64,000 nucleotides of DNA from JARRLC01 sp050290865 (GTDB taxonomy: Bacteria > Pseudomonadota > Alphaproteobacteria > Rhizobiales > Rhodomicrobiaceae). The translations under genes and the position numbers were made by a program. This document shows positions 34,886 through 43,453 of the stretch, in pieces. How positions within the stretch are numbered: the stretch's first letter is position 1; every line of letters begins with the position of its first letter. The stretch spans positions 70,703 to 134,702 of the forward strand of contig JBNKIW010000006.1 in assembly GCA_050290865.1 (NCBI GenBank), read 5' to 3'. Below the pieces are notes generated by a model that saw only the letters and a program-made list of their open reading frames with translations, did not search any database and was not told the DNA's origin.

Positions 34886-35958
34886 GTCTTGCCGGTCTCG
34901 GAGTCGTGCACAGCTTCGTTGATCTGATCGAAGCTGTAGAATTTCACCAGCTTGTCGAAGGGGAAGCGCCCCTGCGCGTAAAGTCTGGCAAGCAGTGGGA
35001 TAAAGACATCCGGATTGGACTCGCCTTCGACAATCCCCTTCAGGCGGCGCCCGCCGCTCATGAAATGCACCTCGTCGACCGCGATTTCCCAGCCCATCGG
35101 CGCCGCACCGAGGATGCCGCATGTGCCCATCGGCGCCAGCGCCATAAGCGCACGACGGATGACGGCGGGCAGGCCGGTGGTGTCGAGCGCAAAGTCGACG
35201 CCATAGCCGGTCATGGTCGTGATTTCCTTGGTCGGATCGGCGCGGCTGGGGTTGATGGTCTGCGTCGCCCCCAATTGCTTGGCCATGGCGAGACGTTCCT
35301 CGTTCAGATCGACGGCGATGATCGTCGTCGCACCGACGACGCGTGCCGCCATCACTGCCGAGAGGCCTACCGACCCGGCGCCGAACACCGCGAAAGACTT
35401 GCCTGGCGTCACCTTCATGGCGTTCATCACCGCGCCGGCACCTGTCTGGATACCGCAAGCGAGCGGCCCCATGAGTTCCAGCGACAGATTGGCGGGCACC
35501 TTCACTACATTCGCCTGATGACAGAGAGCATAGGTGGCGAAGGATGACTGGCCGAAGAAGTTGGAATTGATGCGTTCGCCGCCCTTCGACAACGCGCTGG
35601 AGCCGTCGGTGCGGCTGGCGAAGAAGTTCCGCGGAAAGAACTCATGGCAATAGCTGACGTGATGGTCCTGGCAACTCGGGCAGGTGCCGCAGGAATTGAA
35701 GGTCATCACGACGTGGTCACCGGGCTTCACCTTGGTGATCGCCTCCCCCACCTTCTCCACGACGCCTGCGCCTTCATGACCGAGCACAACGGGAAGCGGC
35801 GTCGGCAGATGGCCGTCGCGGACGACGAGGTCGGTGTGGCAAACCCCTGTGGCAACGACGCGGACGAGGATTTCATCGGCGCGCGGCTCTTCGAGTTCGA
35901 TAGTCTCGATACTGAACGGTGCGCCCTTTTCGCGGGCGACGGCGGCTTTGATCTGCAT
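34840..35958 (-). CDS. Zinc aryl-alcohol-type dehydrogenase with altered C-terminus
   Basis: 372 aa. ATG at 35958 with GGAG upstream; frame-shifted open sequence further up is not part of it. Catalytic zinc ligands: the Cys of GVCHTDLV, the His of LGHEGAGVVE, and the later Cys in LACGIQTG; the structural zinc set is CGTCPSCQDHHVSYC. NAD site: GAGSVGLSAVMAA. Relatives are XylB/aryl-alcohol dehydrogenases, oxidising benzylic alcohols to aldehydes. The last 14 residues (SAIPSFFRGAKCNS) come from the inserted MITE; the ancestral end was IKPIVRM, encoded at 34624-34648. The enzyme may still work because the lost end is short. Confidence 0.88.
   Translation of the reverse strand: MQIKAAVAREKGAPFSIETIELEEPRADEILVRVVATGVCHTDLVVRDGHLPTPLPVVLGHEGAGVVEKVGEAITKVKPGDHVVMTFNSCGTCPSCQDHHVSYCHEFFPRNFFASRTDGSSALSKGGERINSNFFGQSSFATYALCHQANVVKVPANLSLELMGPLACGIQTGAGAVMNAMKVTPGKSFAVFGAGSVGLSAVMAARVVGATTIIAVDLNEERLAMAKQLGATQTINPSRADPTKEITTMTGYGVDFALDTTGLPAVIRRALMALAPMGTCGILGAAPMGWEIAVDEVHFMSGGRRLKGIVEGESNPDVFIPLLARLYAQGRFPFDKLVKFYSFDQINEAVHDSETGKTSAIPSFFRGAKCNS
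34886..34894. repeat. 9-bp target-site duplication, right
   Basis: GTCTTGCCG immediately right of the 228-bp element, identical to 34649-34657. Confidence 0.85.
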
Positions 35959-36109
35959 AGCTCGATTTGCTCCGGCAAAAGAATTCAGAAGACTGGAGGG
36001 AGAGAGCGCCTGCGGAGACAGCCGTCCTCTCCGGCCGCAGCGGGCCCTGCGCTGAGCAAAGATCGTCAGAACGGATAGGGCGTCGCCTGCTCCTTCGTCG
36101 AAATCCACT

Positions 36110-36386
36110 GCCACTGCGTTTAATGAACAATGGCCAGTCGCGCTCGAGCGTCTGGCAAAACAGGAAGCGGATGCCGCCGTGATTGGTCTTGAAGGTGCCG
36201 CGCGCAACGCCGCGCTCGTCGCGCAGATGGAGGAGATAGGCGCGCACCTCCTCCTGGCGGAGTTCATCAGGGGAGCGCATGTAATGAGCCGCAGCCACGG
36301 ACGGCCTGGATGTAGACGTCCCGCGTCCTGGGCGCGAAGCCGGCCAACGTCATGTCCTCGATCATACGCATACGCAACGGTGTCAT
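36110..36386 (-). pseudogene. Frameshifted integrase N-terminal (SAM-like) remnant
   Basis: The first piece reads MTPLRMRMIEDMTLAGFAPR, then TRDVYIQAVRG, and stops after a frame change. The second frame continues AAAHYMRSPDELRQEEVRAY then LLHLRDERGVARGTFKTNHG and GIRFLFCQTLERDWPL. Together they match the N-terminal domain of tyrosine recombinases of the kind found near IS91-like elements. The catalytic domain is absent. Decay plus truncation makes it non-functional. It marks a past insertion next to the dehydrogenase gene. Confidence 0.7.
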
Positions 36387-36656
36387 CTCGGATCCCCATT
36401 CGAGTTGAAACGCTGGGACCACATCCCCGGCACTCGAATAGATACCCCATTTGCGGGAAGCTGCGGCGGAAGCCATCGCATCCGTGATGGGCCACACGCT
36501 CCTGCTCGCCTGGGCGGGTGAGAGCTTCATGCTGTCCAACGAGCCGATATGGGTCCGGCCGATGGCCGTGGCGGCGGCTGTCGTTCCCGGCGGCGTAGCT
36601 GCGCGTGCGCGGTGATCTGGATCAGAGCATTGTGATCCCTGTTTCCACTGGATTCC

Positions 36657-36941
36657 GTGGTCTTCCGCTGTCGTTCAGCCTACCTATGGCTGTTTCACGG
36701 ACTATTGCGGTTTTCGTTCGCCTGCGTCCGGTTTTGTTTGGGGGCAGTATTGGGGGTATCCGTCTCTGAAATAGCGTTTGCATTCGTTGTAAAACAACGT
36801 GTTACGGCGTTATTGTCACTCCTGCAATACGGCCGCTACATCCGCGATGCCGATCTGCCCGCGGCGCGGCATATCCTGCGGGCGGCGGCGTTCACCTATG
36901 TCGCCGGCGCGGCTCTGGCCATGATCAATATCGCGCGCTAG
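36657..36941 (+). pseudogene. Small membrane ORF, possible zinc-peptidase C-terminal fragment
   Basis: 94 aa, uncertain. The C-terminal part DADLPAARHILRAAAFTYVA with GAALAMINIAR resembles the end of YugP-type zinc metallopeptidases. The N-terminal part is lower in GC and unlike any family; no HExxH is present. Either a small membrane protein or a remnant. Around it (36387-36656 and 36942-37088) I see no other gene, only a degenerate GGATCAGAGCATT...GTTTCCACTGG Rhizobiales-like motif near 36620. Confidence 0.3.
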
Positions 36942-37088
36942 TTGCGCGTGTTGCGGTTTTGGTGGAGCCCGGCCGCCCCACCATGTTCCCAACGCGGTTG
37001 AATACCTTGGGACGTCCCCGTAAGGCTCCGCACTTCCCCGCCGAATCGCCTTAAATTAGAGTTAAGGGCTTCGGCAAGGGGGCATGAC

Positions 37089-38951
37089 ATGGATGCGGCA
37101 TTGCGGCTTCGGCCAGAGGATGAGACCGGGAATCCGGCATTTCTGGGGGTTGAGCGGTCGGTGAAGGGCCAGCGCTGGCGCGAGCGGCTCAGTCCCGAGC
37201 AGGCGCGGGTGGCGGCGGCGGTATCGCAGCGCCATGAACTGCCCGAGCTTCTGGGGCGCATCCTCGCTGCGCGCGGCGCGACACTGGAGAATGTCGAGAC
37301 TCTCCTTGCGCCCGTTATCAAGACGCTGCTGCCCGACCCCTCGACCCTCAAGGACATGGACGTCGCGGCGGCACGCTTCGCCGACGCCATTGCCGCCCGC
37401 GAGCCGGTGGCCATCTTCGGGGACTACGACGTGGACGGGGCCTGCTCGTCGGCGCTGATGCGGCGATATCTGCGCGCCCATGGCCATGACGGCGTGATCT
37501 ACATCCCCGACCGCATTTTCGAGGGCTACGGCCCGAATACGGCCGCCATCGAAGGGCTCGTCGGCAACGGAGCGAAGCTCATCGTCACGGTGGACTGCGG
37601 CTCGACCAGCGATGAGCCGCTCGCAGCGGCGGCGCGGCTGGGCGCAGATGTCATCGTCATCGACCACCACCAGATGGGCGAGGAACTTCCCCCCGCTGCC
37701 GCTGTCGTCAACCCCAACCGTCAGGACGATCTGTCGGGGCAGGGACATCTCTGCGCGGCGGGCGTCACCTTTCTGTTCCAGATCGCCACGACCCGGTATT
37801 TGCGCCGTCAGGGCTGGTACGCGGGCGCGGGCCTGCCGGAACCGGATCTTCTCGCTCTTCTCGACCTCGTGGCACTGGCGACGGTCTGCGACGTCGTACC
37901 GCTCAAGGGCGTGAACCGCGCCTTCGTGGCGCAAGGGCTGAAGGTGATGCACAGGCGCCAGAATGCGGGACTGCGGGCGCTCGCCGACGCCGCGGGGCTG
38001 AAAACCGCGCCCACGCCTTATCATCTCGGTTTCATTCTCGGTCCGCGCATCAATGCGGGCGGGCGCATCGGCGACGCCGCGCTGGGCGCCAAGCTGCTTT
38101 CCAGCGACGATCTGCTTGAAACCGGGCCCATAGCCGCCACGCTCAACCGTCTCAATGGCGAGCGCCAGGAGATGGAGCAACGCCACTGCACCGAAGCCTT
38201 CGCCCAGGCCGAGGCGCGCCTGGAGGCGGCGCCCGATCTGCCGGTGATCCTCGTCGGCTCGGCCGAGTGGCACAAGGGTCTCGTCGGGCTGGTCGCCAGC
38301 CGCCTGACCGACCGTTTCCGGCGTCCGTCGCTGGCCATGGCCTGGGACGAAGCCTCGGGCGAGGGGACCGGTTCAGCGCGCTCGATCGCCGGGGCCGATA
38401 TCGGACAGGCGGTGAGAGGGGCGCTGGAGAAAGGCTTGGCAAAAAAAGGCGGCGGGCACAGCATGGCGGCGGGCGTCACGCTGGAGCGGGCGCGGCTGGC
38501 GGACTTCGAAGCCTATCTCCTCGCCGAACTGGGATCGGCCGTCGCGAGCGCGCGAGACGCCGCGGCGCTGTCCATCGACGGCGCGCTGACACCAGAAGGC
38601 GCGACATCGGCGTTCATCGACCTCCTGGAGAAAGCCGGCCCCTACGGCATGGGCAACCCCGCTCCGCGCTTCGTTTTCCCGGCGCACCGTATCTCCTTTG
38701 CCAGGCTCATGGGCGAGACACATGTGCGCTGCACGCTCAAATCGGCGGGAGGCTCGACCATCGGCGGCATCGCCTTTCGCGCCGCGGGCACGCCCCTGGG
38801 CGAGGCGCTGCTCGACGGCTCCAGACGCCCGCTTCACATTGCCGGGCGCCTGCAGCGCGACAGCTGGGGCGGACGAGAGAAGATCGAGGTGCTGATCGAG
38901 GATGTCGCCGATCCGGCGCGGACGGGGCACAGAGAGATGCCCGTGGGCTGA
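37089..38951 (+). CDS. recJ: Single-stranded-DNA exonuclease RecJ
   Basis: 620 aa, ATG at 37089. DHH-superfamily motifs: AIFGDYDVDGACSSALM (motif I), TVDCGSTSDEP, VIDHHQMGEELP (DHH) and the DHHA1 region with KKGGGHSMAAGV (GGGH). RecJ degrades 5' ssDNA ends in recombination and mismatch repair and needs Mn2+/Mg2+. Length is normal for alphaproteobacteria (about 600). It opens just past the accessory region, so the core genome resumes here. Confidence 0.96.
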   Translation: MDAALRLRPEDETGNPAFLGVERSVKGQRWRERLSPEQARVAAAVSQRHELPELLGRILAARGATLENVETLLAPVIKTLLPDPSTLKDMDVAAARFADAIAAREPVAIFGDYDVDGACSSALMRRYLRAHGHDGVIYIPDRIFEGYGPNTAAIEGLVGNGAKLIVTVDCGSTSDEPLAAAARLGADVIVIDHHQMGEELPPAAAVVNPNRQDDLSGQGHLCAAGVTFLFQIATTRYLRRQGWYAGAGLPEPDLLALLDLVALATVCDVVPLKGVNRAFVAQGLKVMHRRQNAGLRALADAAGLKTAPTPYHLGFILGPRINAGGRIGDAALGAKLLSSDDLLETGPIAATLNRLNGERQEMEQRHCTEAFAQAEARLEAAPDLPVILVGSAEWHKGLVGLVASRLTDRFRRPSLAMAWDEASGEGTGSARSIAGADIGQAVRGALEKGLAKKGGGHSMAAGVTLERARLADFEAYLLAELGSAVASARDAAALSIDGALTPEGATSAFIDLLEKAGPYGMGNPAPRFVFPAHRISFARLMGETHVRCTLKSAGGSTIGGIAFRAAGTPLGEALLDGSRRPLHIAGRLQRDSWGGREKIEVLIEDVADPARTGHREMPVG

Positions 38952-39008
38952 CGAGAGGCTTGTTTTCGGCGGCAAACCTTTTTATATGAATACCCGGACC
39001 GCGTTCGT

Positions 39009-39083
39009 GGCCCCTTCGTCTAATGGTTAGGACATCAGATTTTCAATCTGGAAACAGGGGTTCAATTCCCCTAGGGGCTGCCA
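39009..39083 (+). tRNA. tRNA-Glu(TTC)
   Basis: 75 nt with CCA encoded. Acceptor GGCCCCT pairs with AGGGGCT (first pair G-U); D arm TCTAATGGTTAGGACA; anticodon stem-loop CAGATTTTCAATCTG with TTC; T arm CAGGGGTTCAATTCCCCT. Gene lies 57 nt after recJ. Confidence 0.95.
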
Positions 39084-39169
39084 CTTCCTCAACATAAGAT
39101 GCGTTGGCGAGAGTGGGACACATCTGTCTCCCGCTTTTTTGGGGCGGATTGAATGCGGTATTCGGGAAC

Positions 39170-39823
39170 TCAGCCGGAAAAGCGGCCCCGGCCATTTCGA
39201 GAAGCATCCCGCAGTTTGCGAACCGCGCTGCCCGGTGTCGTCACCACCGGCTTGCCGCAGACATGCGCGACGCGATCGGCCACCCTGGCGAGGCTGAACT
39301 GAGCCAGCGCAATGACATCGCACTCCACGAGGCTGCGCGCCGCCTCTGCCGCGAGCCGGTCATGGCCCTCTGTATCGCCAGCTTCGAGAGCAGCAAGGGC
39401 GCCCTCGGCCAGACACGGGACAACCGTTACGTCGGCGGGGAACTCGGCTGGCATGGATGTGAGCGTCGGCGTGAATGTGGCCAGGAGACCGATGCGGCGT
39501 CCCCGCGCCACGGCCTCTTCGATCATCGCCTCGTTCGGCCTGAGCACCGGCATTTCCGCGAATTCCCGCTTCACGGCGTCGATGCAAGGTCCGAAAGCCG
39601 AGCAGGTGAAGAGAATGGCGCCGGCGCCGGTCCCCACCGCGTAGCGCGCGAGGGTGAGAAGACGCTCCGTCATCGCGGGCGTAAGGCGGCCGTCACGCGC
39701 GAGGTCGGCGGACAGGCTGTCGTCGAGCAGATTCATGAGCACGGCTTCCGGCCACAGCGCATGAAACGCCGCCTCGATGGGCGGGAGCGAATGCCGCAGC
39801 GCGTGAATGAGCGCGATCCTCAT
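39170..39823 (-). CDS. Asp/Glu racemase-superfamily protein
   Basis: 217 aa. It has the superfamily pattern: LFTCSAFGPCIDAVKRE with the first catalytic-position Cys, VLRPNEAMIEEAVARGRRIG and VVTTPGSAVRKL near the end. In the second half the usual second Cys is replaced by ALAQFSLARV, so a classic two-base racemase is unlikely; some superfamily members are isomerases, decarboxylases or hydantoin racemases with one Cys. Its start overlaps the TRAP permease stop by 4 nt. It is the last gene of the RpiR/TRAP operon. Confidence 0.75.
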   Translation of the reverse strand: MRIALIHALRHSLPPIEAAFHALWPEAVLMNLLDDSLSADLARDGRLTPAMTERLLTLARYAVGTGAGAILFTCSAFGPCIDAVKREFAEMPVLRPNEAMIEEAVARGRRIGLLATFTPTLTSMPAEFPADVTVVPCLAEGALAALEAGDTEGHDRLAAEAARSLVECDVIALAQFSLARVADRVAHVCGKPVVTTPGSAVRKLRDASRNGRGRFSG

Positions 39824-42399
39824 GCGCCCCGCCGTTTTCGGCGGCGCTGCGCTACGATGATGAGGCCGAGCAGGGCAAATGCCGGAACTGTCAGCCAGAA
39901 CGGACTGGCGCGCCGCGTCGGTACCAGGACGGCCTTCACGGTGTCCCCGGTATGCAGGCCGTATTTTGCCGCCGCGCTTCCAAGCTTCGCGGTGCGCACC
40001 ATCAGCTCATCGCCCTGCCTGGCGAGCGTGAGGCCCACGGCGCGCAGCCGCTCTTCGGCCGTGCCTTCGCTCCTCAGCGTCAGGCGGACAAGCTTCTCGA
40101 CATCGTCGCCGGCGCGGTTCTGACTGGCGACGCGCAGCCGCAGGGTGGCGTCCTCCGGGATCGCATCGATATGGCTCATCATGACGCCGGGCTCTTTCGG
40201 CTCGAAGGGCGGCTGGATGATATTGAGCCAATAGCCGGGGCGGAACATGGTGAAACAGATGAGCAGCAGCGCCAGCGTCTCCCACACGCGGTTCTTCACC
40301 AAAAGCCAGTTCTGCGTCGCGGCGACGAACGCCGCCATGCCGACGACCGCCGTGAGCAGGACGAGCGTGAACTGCCACCAGCTCTGGACATCGACCAGCA
40401 GTAGCTGCGTATTGAAGATGAAGATGAATGGCAGGAGAGCCGTGCGGATCTCATATTTGAACGCTTGGACGCCGGTTTTCACGGGATCGGCACCGGCAAT
40501 CGCGGCTCCGGCATAGGCGGCGAGCCCCACCGGCGGCGTCACATCCGCCATCAGGCCGAAATAGAAGACGAACAGATGCACCGCCACCAGCGGCGCGGCG
40601 AGATCGTTCTGCGCGGCCACCTCAATGAGCACAGGTGCCATCAGCGTGGCGACGACGACATAGCTGGCCGTGGTCGGCATCCCCATGCCGAGGATGAGGC
40701 AGATCACCGCCGTCAGCATCAGCATGATGATGAGATTGCCGCCCGAAACCGTCTCCACGACCTCGGTCATCACCAGGCCGATGCCGGTGAGCGCAACGGT
40801 GCCGACGATGATGCCCGCGGTGGCGGTCGCGATACCGACCCCCGTCATATTGCGGGCGGCGGCCTCTGTTGCTTCGATAAGCTCGCTCGCGCCTTGCCGG
40901 ACGCTGTCCGCGATACCGGAGCCGCCGCGGAAGATTGCGATGATCGGCCGCTGCGTGAGAATGACGAAGGTGAGCGCCGCAGCACCCCAGAACGCCGCCA
41001 GCCCCGGCGAGAGCTTCTCGATCATCAGGCACCAGATCAGGATGGCGACCGGGATCAGGAAGTGCAGCCCCGAACGGGCGGTTTCGAAGAAATCAGGCAC
41101 CTCCACCATCTCCGCCGCGGAAGCGCCAGCGTCGGGGTCGGGATGGCGCGCCTTATTCCAAAGCAGACCGACATAGGCGGCGAACAGGCCCGCGCCGATG
41201 ACCCACGTCGAAGAGGAACCAAAAACAGCTTTCGCGGATCCGACGGCAAACTGAACGCCGGCCGCCAGAATGACGATGCCGCAGAGCGTGATGAGCGTCT
41301 TCAGGAGCCGCTGACGCACGGCTTCGGTGCGCGTTCGCGGCACGCCCGCCAGCCCCATTTTCATCGCCTCGATATCGACGATGTAGAACAGCGCGCCGTA
41401 GGTCAGAAGCGCGGGGATAATGGCGTGCTTCACCACCTCGGCATAGGAGATGCCCACATATTCGGCAATGAGAAACGCCGCCGCGCCCATGACCGGCGGC
41501 ATGATCTGCCCGTTTACGCTCGACGCGCATTCGATGGCGCCCGCTTTGACCGGCGGATAGCCGACGCGCTTCATCAGCGGGATGGTGAAGGTGCCGGTGG
41601 TCACCGTGTTGGCGATGGATGAGCCCGAGATGACGCCGGTCATCCCCGATGCAACGACACCGGCTTTCGCAGGGCCGCCGCGGTAGTGGCCGAGCAGCGA
41701 ATAGGCGAGCCGGATGAAAAACTGTCCGGCCCCCGCCTTCTCCAGCATCGTTCCGAACAGCACGAAAAGGAAGATGAAGCTCGTCGATACACCGATGGCA
41801 ACGCCGAAAACACCCTCGGAGGTGAGCCACATCTGCGAGGCGGCACGCGACAGCGAGGCTCCGCGATGCGCGAAGACGCCGCCGAGATAGGGGCCGGTAA
41901 AGATGTAGACCAGCATCAGCGTGGCGATCACCGCCAGGGCCGGGCCGACCGTGCGCCGCGCGGCTTCGAGAAGAACGACCACCCCGATCACGGATGCGAC
42001 GATATCCGCGGTCGTCGGCAGGCCGGGCCGCAGGGCGATATCCCGATAAAACACGTACAGATACAATGCCGCTCCGGCACCCAGCACAGCGAGCACCCAG
42101 TCAAGCGGCGGCACATAGGCTCGCGGCGAAGATTTCGTCCGCGGGAACGTCAGGAAGGCGAGCGTCAGCGCAAAGGCAAGGTGAATGGAACGCGCTTCGA
42201 AATCGTTGAAGACGCCGGTCCGCAGCATGTAGGGAAGCGGTGAAGCATACCAGACCTGAAACAGCGACCAGACGATCGCGACCCAGAAGATGAGGGCTTT
42301 CGTGAGCCCGACAGGTTTCCGGCCGCCCGTGTCGGCCTCCGCGACAAGGGAATCGAGTTCAGCCCGTGCCGTTGCGGAAAGCGTGTCGCCCCCACTCAT
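39820..42399 (-). CDS. TRAP transporter fused DctQM permease (TAXI type)
   Basis: 859 aa from the ATG at 42399 (GGGGAAGGAAACGGTT upstream; an upstream TTG adds six residues). It is a fused small and large permease: an N-terminal four-helix part (ALIFWVAIVWSLFQVWYASP, LAFLTFPRTK) and about twelve further helices with the DctM-type GMTGVISGSSIANTVTTGTF and GMGMPTTASYVVVATLM. A C-terminal soluble domain of the DUF3394 type (RVASQNRAGDDVEKLVR) follows. TRAP systems are driven by an ion gradient, not ATP. Its binding protein is the next gene upstream (42463-43425). Confidence 0.93.
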   Translation of the reverse strand: MSGGDTLSATARAELDSLVAEADTGGRKPVGLTKALIFWVAIVWSLFQVWYASPLPYMLRTGVFNDFEARSIHLAFALTLAFLTFPRTKSSPRAYVPPLDWVLAVLGAGAALYLYVFYRDIALRPGLPTTADIVASVIGVVVLLEAARRTVGPALAVIATLMLVYIFTGPYLGGVFAHRGASLSRAASQMWLTSEGVFGVAIGVSTSFIFLFVLFGTMLEKAGAGQFFIRLAYSLLGHYRGGPAKAGVVASGMTGVISGSSIANTVTTGTFTIPLMKRVGYPPVKAGAIECASSVNGQIMPPVMGAAAFLIAEYVGISYAEVVKHAIIPALLTYGALFYIVDIEAMKMGLAGVPRTRTEAVRQRLLKTLITLCGIVILAAGVQFAVGSAKAVFGSSSTWVIGAGLFAAYVGLLWNKARHPDPDAGASAAEMVEVPDFFETARSGLHFLIPVAILIWCLMIEKLSPGLAAFWGAAALTFVILTQRPIIAIFRGGSGIADSVRQGASELIEATEAAARNMTGVGIATATAGIIVGTVALTGIGLVMTEVVETVSGGNLIIMLMLTAVICLILGMGMPTTASYVVVATLMAPVLIEVAAQNDLAAPLVAVHLFVFYFGLMADVTPPVGLAAYAGAAIAGADPVKTGVQAFKYEIRTALLPFIFIFNTQLLLVDVQSWWQFTLVLLTAVVGMAAFVAATQNWLLVKNRVWETLALLLICFTMFRPGYWLNIIQPPFEPKEPGVMMSHIDAIPEDATLRLRVASQNRAGDDVEKLVRLTLRSEGTAEERLRAVGLTLARQGDELMVRTAKLGSAAAKYGLHTGDTVKAVLVPTRRASPFWLTVPAFALLGLIIVAQRRRKRRGA

Positions 42400-42462
42400 A
42401 ACCGTTTCCTTCCCCAATTGATGTGCGGCGGGCCGCCCTTGGGGACGACCCGCCAGAGCGGA

Positions 42463-43425
42463 TTACATCCAGCCTTTTTCTTTGTAATACTTCACGGCGC
42501 CGGGGTGCAGCGGCGCGGAAAGACCATTCTTGATCATGCCCTTGGGATCGAGATGCGCAAAAGCCGGGTGCAGCTTCTTGAACTCAGCGAAATTCTCGAA
42601 CACCGCTTTCGTGAGGTTGTAGACCACATCTTCGGGCACCTTGGCCGAGGTCACGAGCGTGGCCACCACGCCGTAGGTCGAGGTCGCGTTCGAGTTGTTG
42701 GCGTACATGCCGCCCGGGATCGTCGCCTTGGCATAGTAGGGGTTGCTGCCGACGAGCTTGTCGATGGCCGGGCCTTCCAGGGCGATCAGCTTTGCACTGC
42801 ACGCCGTGGTCGGGTCCTGAATCGCCGCAGCCGGGTGACCGACGCCATAGATGAAGCCGTCGATCTTGTTATCGCAAAGCGCGGTTCCCATCTCATCCGG
42901 CTTGAGTTCGGCGGCGAGAGAAAAATCGGCCTTCGTCCAGCCGAGTTGCTTCATGAGGATTTCCATCGACGCGAGCGTCCCCGAGCCCGGGTTGCCGACG
43001 TTGAAGCGTTTGCCCTTGAAGTCGGCAAATTTGCTCACGCCTGCGTCTTTGCGCGCCAGGACCGTGAACGGCTCCGGGTGTACAGAGAACACGGCACGCA
43101 GATCGCTCACCGCGCCGTCCTTGAACTGTGCCTTTCCTTTGGTGGCGTTGTATTGCACGTCGGATTGCGCCAGGCCGAATTCCTGCTCATTCGACCGGAT
43201 GGCGTTGACGTTGAACACCGAACCGCCGGTGGACTCCGTCGAGCAGCGTATACCGGTCTTTGCGCGCGTTTTGTTCATGAGACGGCAGATCGCGCCGCCC
43301 ACCGCATAATAGACGCCAGTCACACCACCGGTGCCGATGGTCACGAAGCGCTGCGCCGCATCCGCGGGCAGGCTCACGGCGGCGGAAAGGCCGAGTGCGA
43401 ACAGGCTAGTGCAAATTTTCCTCAC
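42463..43425 (-). CDS. TAXI-family TRAP substrate-binding protein
   Basis: 320 aa from a GTG at 43425 with GGGAGAGA upstream. The signal peptide ends near LPADAAQ. The mature start RFVTIGTGGVTGVYYAVGGA followed by CRLMNKTRAK and TGGSVFNVNAIRSNEQEFG are TAXI signatures. It delivers a ligand, typically glutamate-like or small organic acids, to the fused permease. The actual ligand is unknown, but the flanking aminotransferase and racemase suggest an amino acid. Confidence 0.93.
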   Translation of the reverse strand: MRKICTSLFALGLSAAVSLPADAAQRFVTIGTGGVTGVYYAVGGAICRLMNKTRAKTGIRCSTESTGGSVFNVNAIRSNEQEFGLAQSDVQYNATKGKAQFKDGAVSDLRAVFSVHPEPFTVLARKDAGVSKFADFKGKRFNVGNPGSGTLASMEILMKQLGWTKADFSLAAELKPDEMGTALCDNKIDGFIYGVGHPAAAIQDPTTACSAKLIALEGPAIDKLVGSNPYYAKATIPGGMYANNSNATSTYGVVATLVTSAKVPEDVVYNLTKAVFENFAEFKKLHPAFAHLDPKGMIKNGLSAPLHPGAVKYYKEKGWM

Positions 43426-43453
43426 GGTGTCTCTCCCTCGTTTTCAGAACTAC

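Noticed and set aside
34571..35458. Minus-strand 295-aa open frame under the dehydrogenase
   Set aside because: Shadow in another frame; the dehydrogenase zinc and NAD motifs lie in the overlapping frame.
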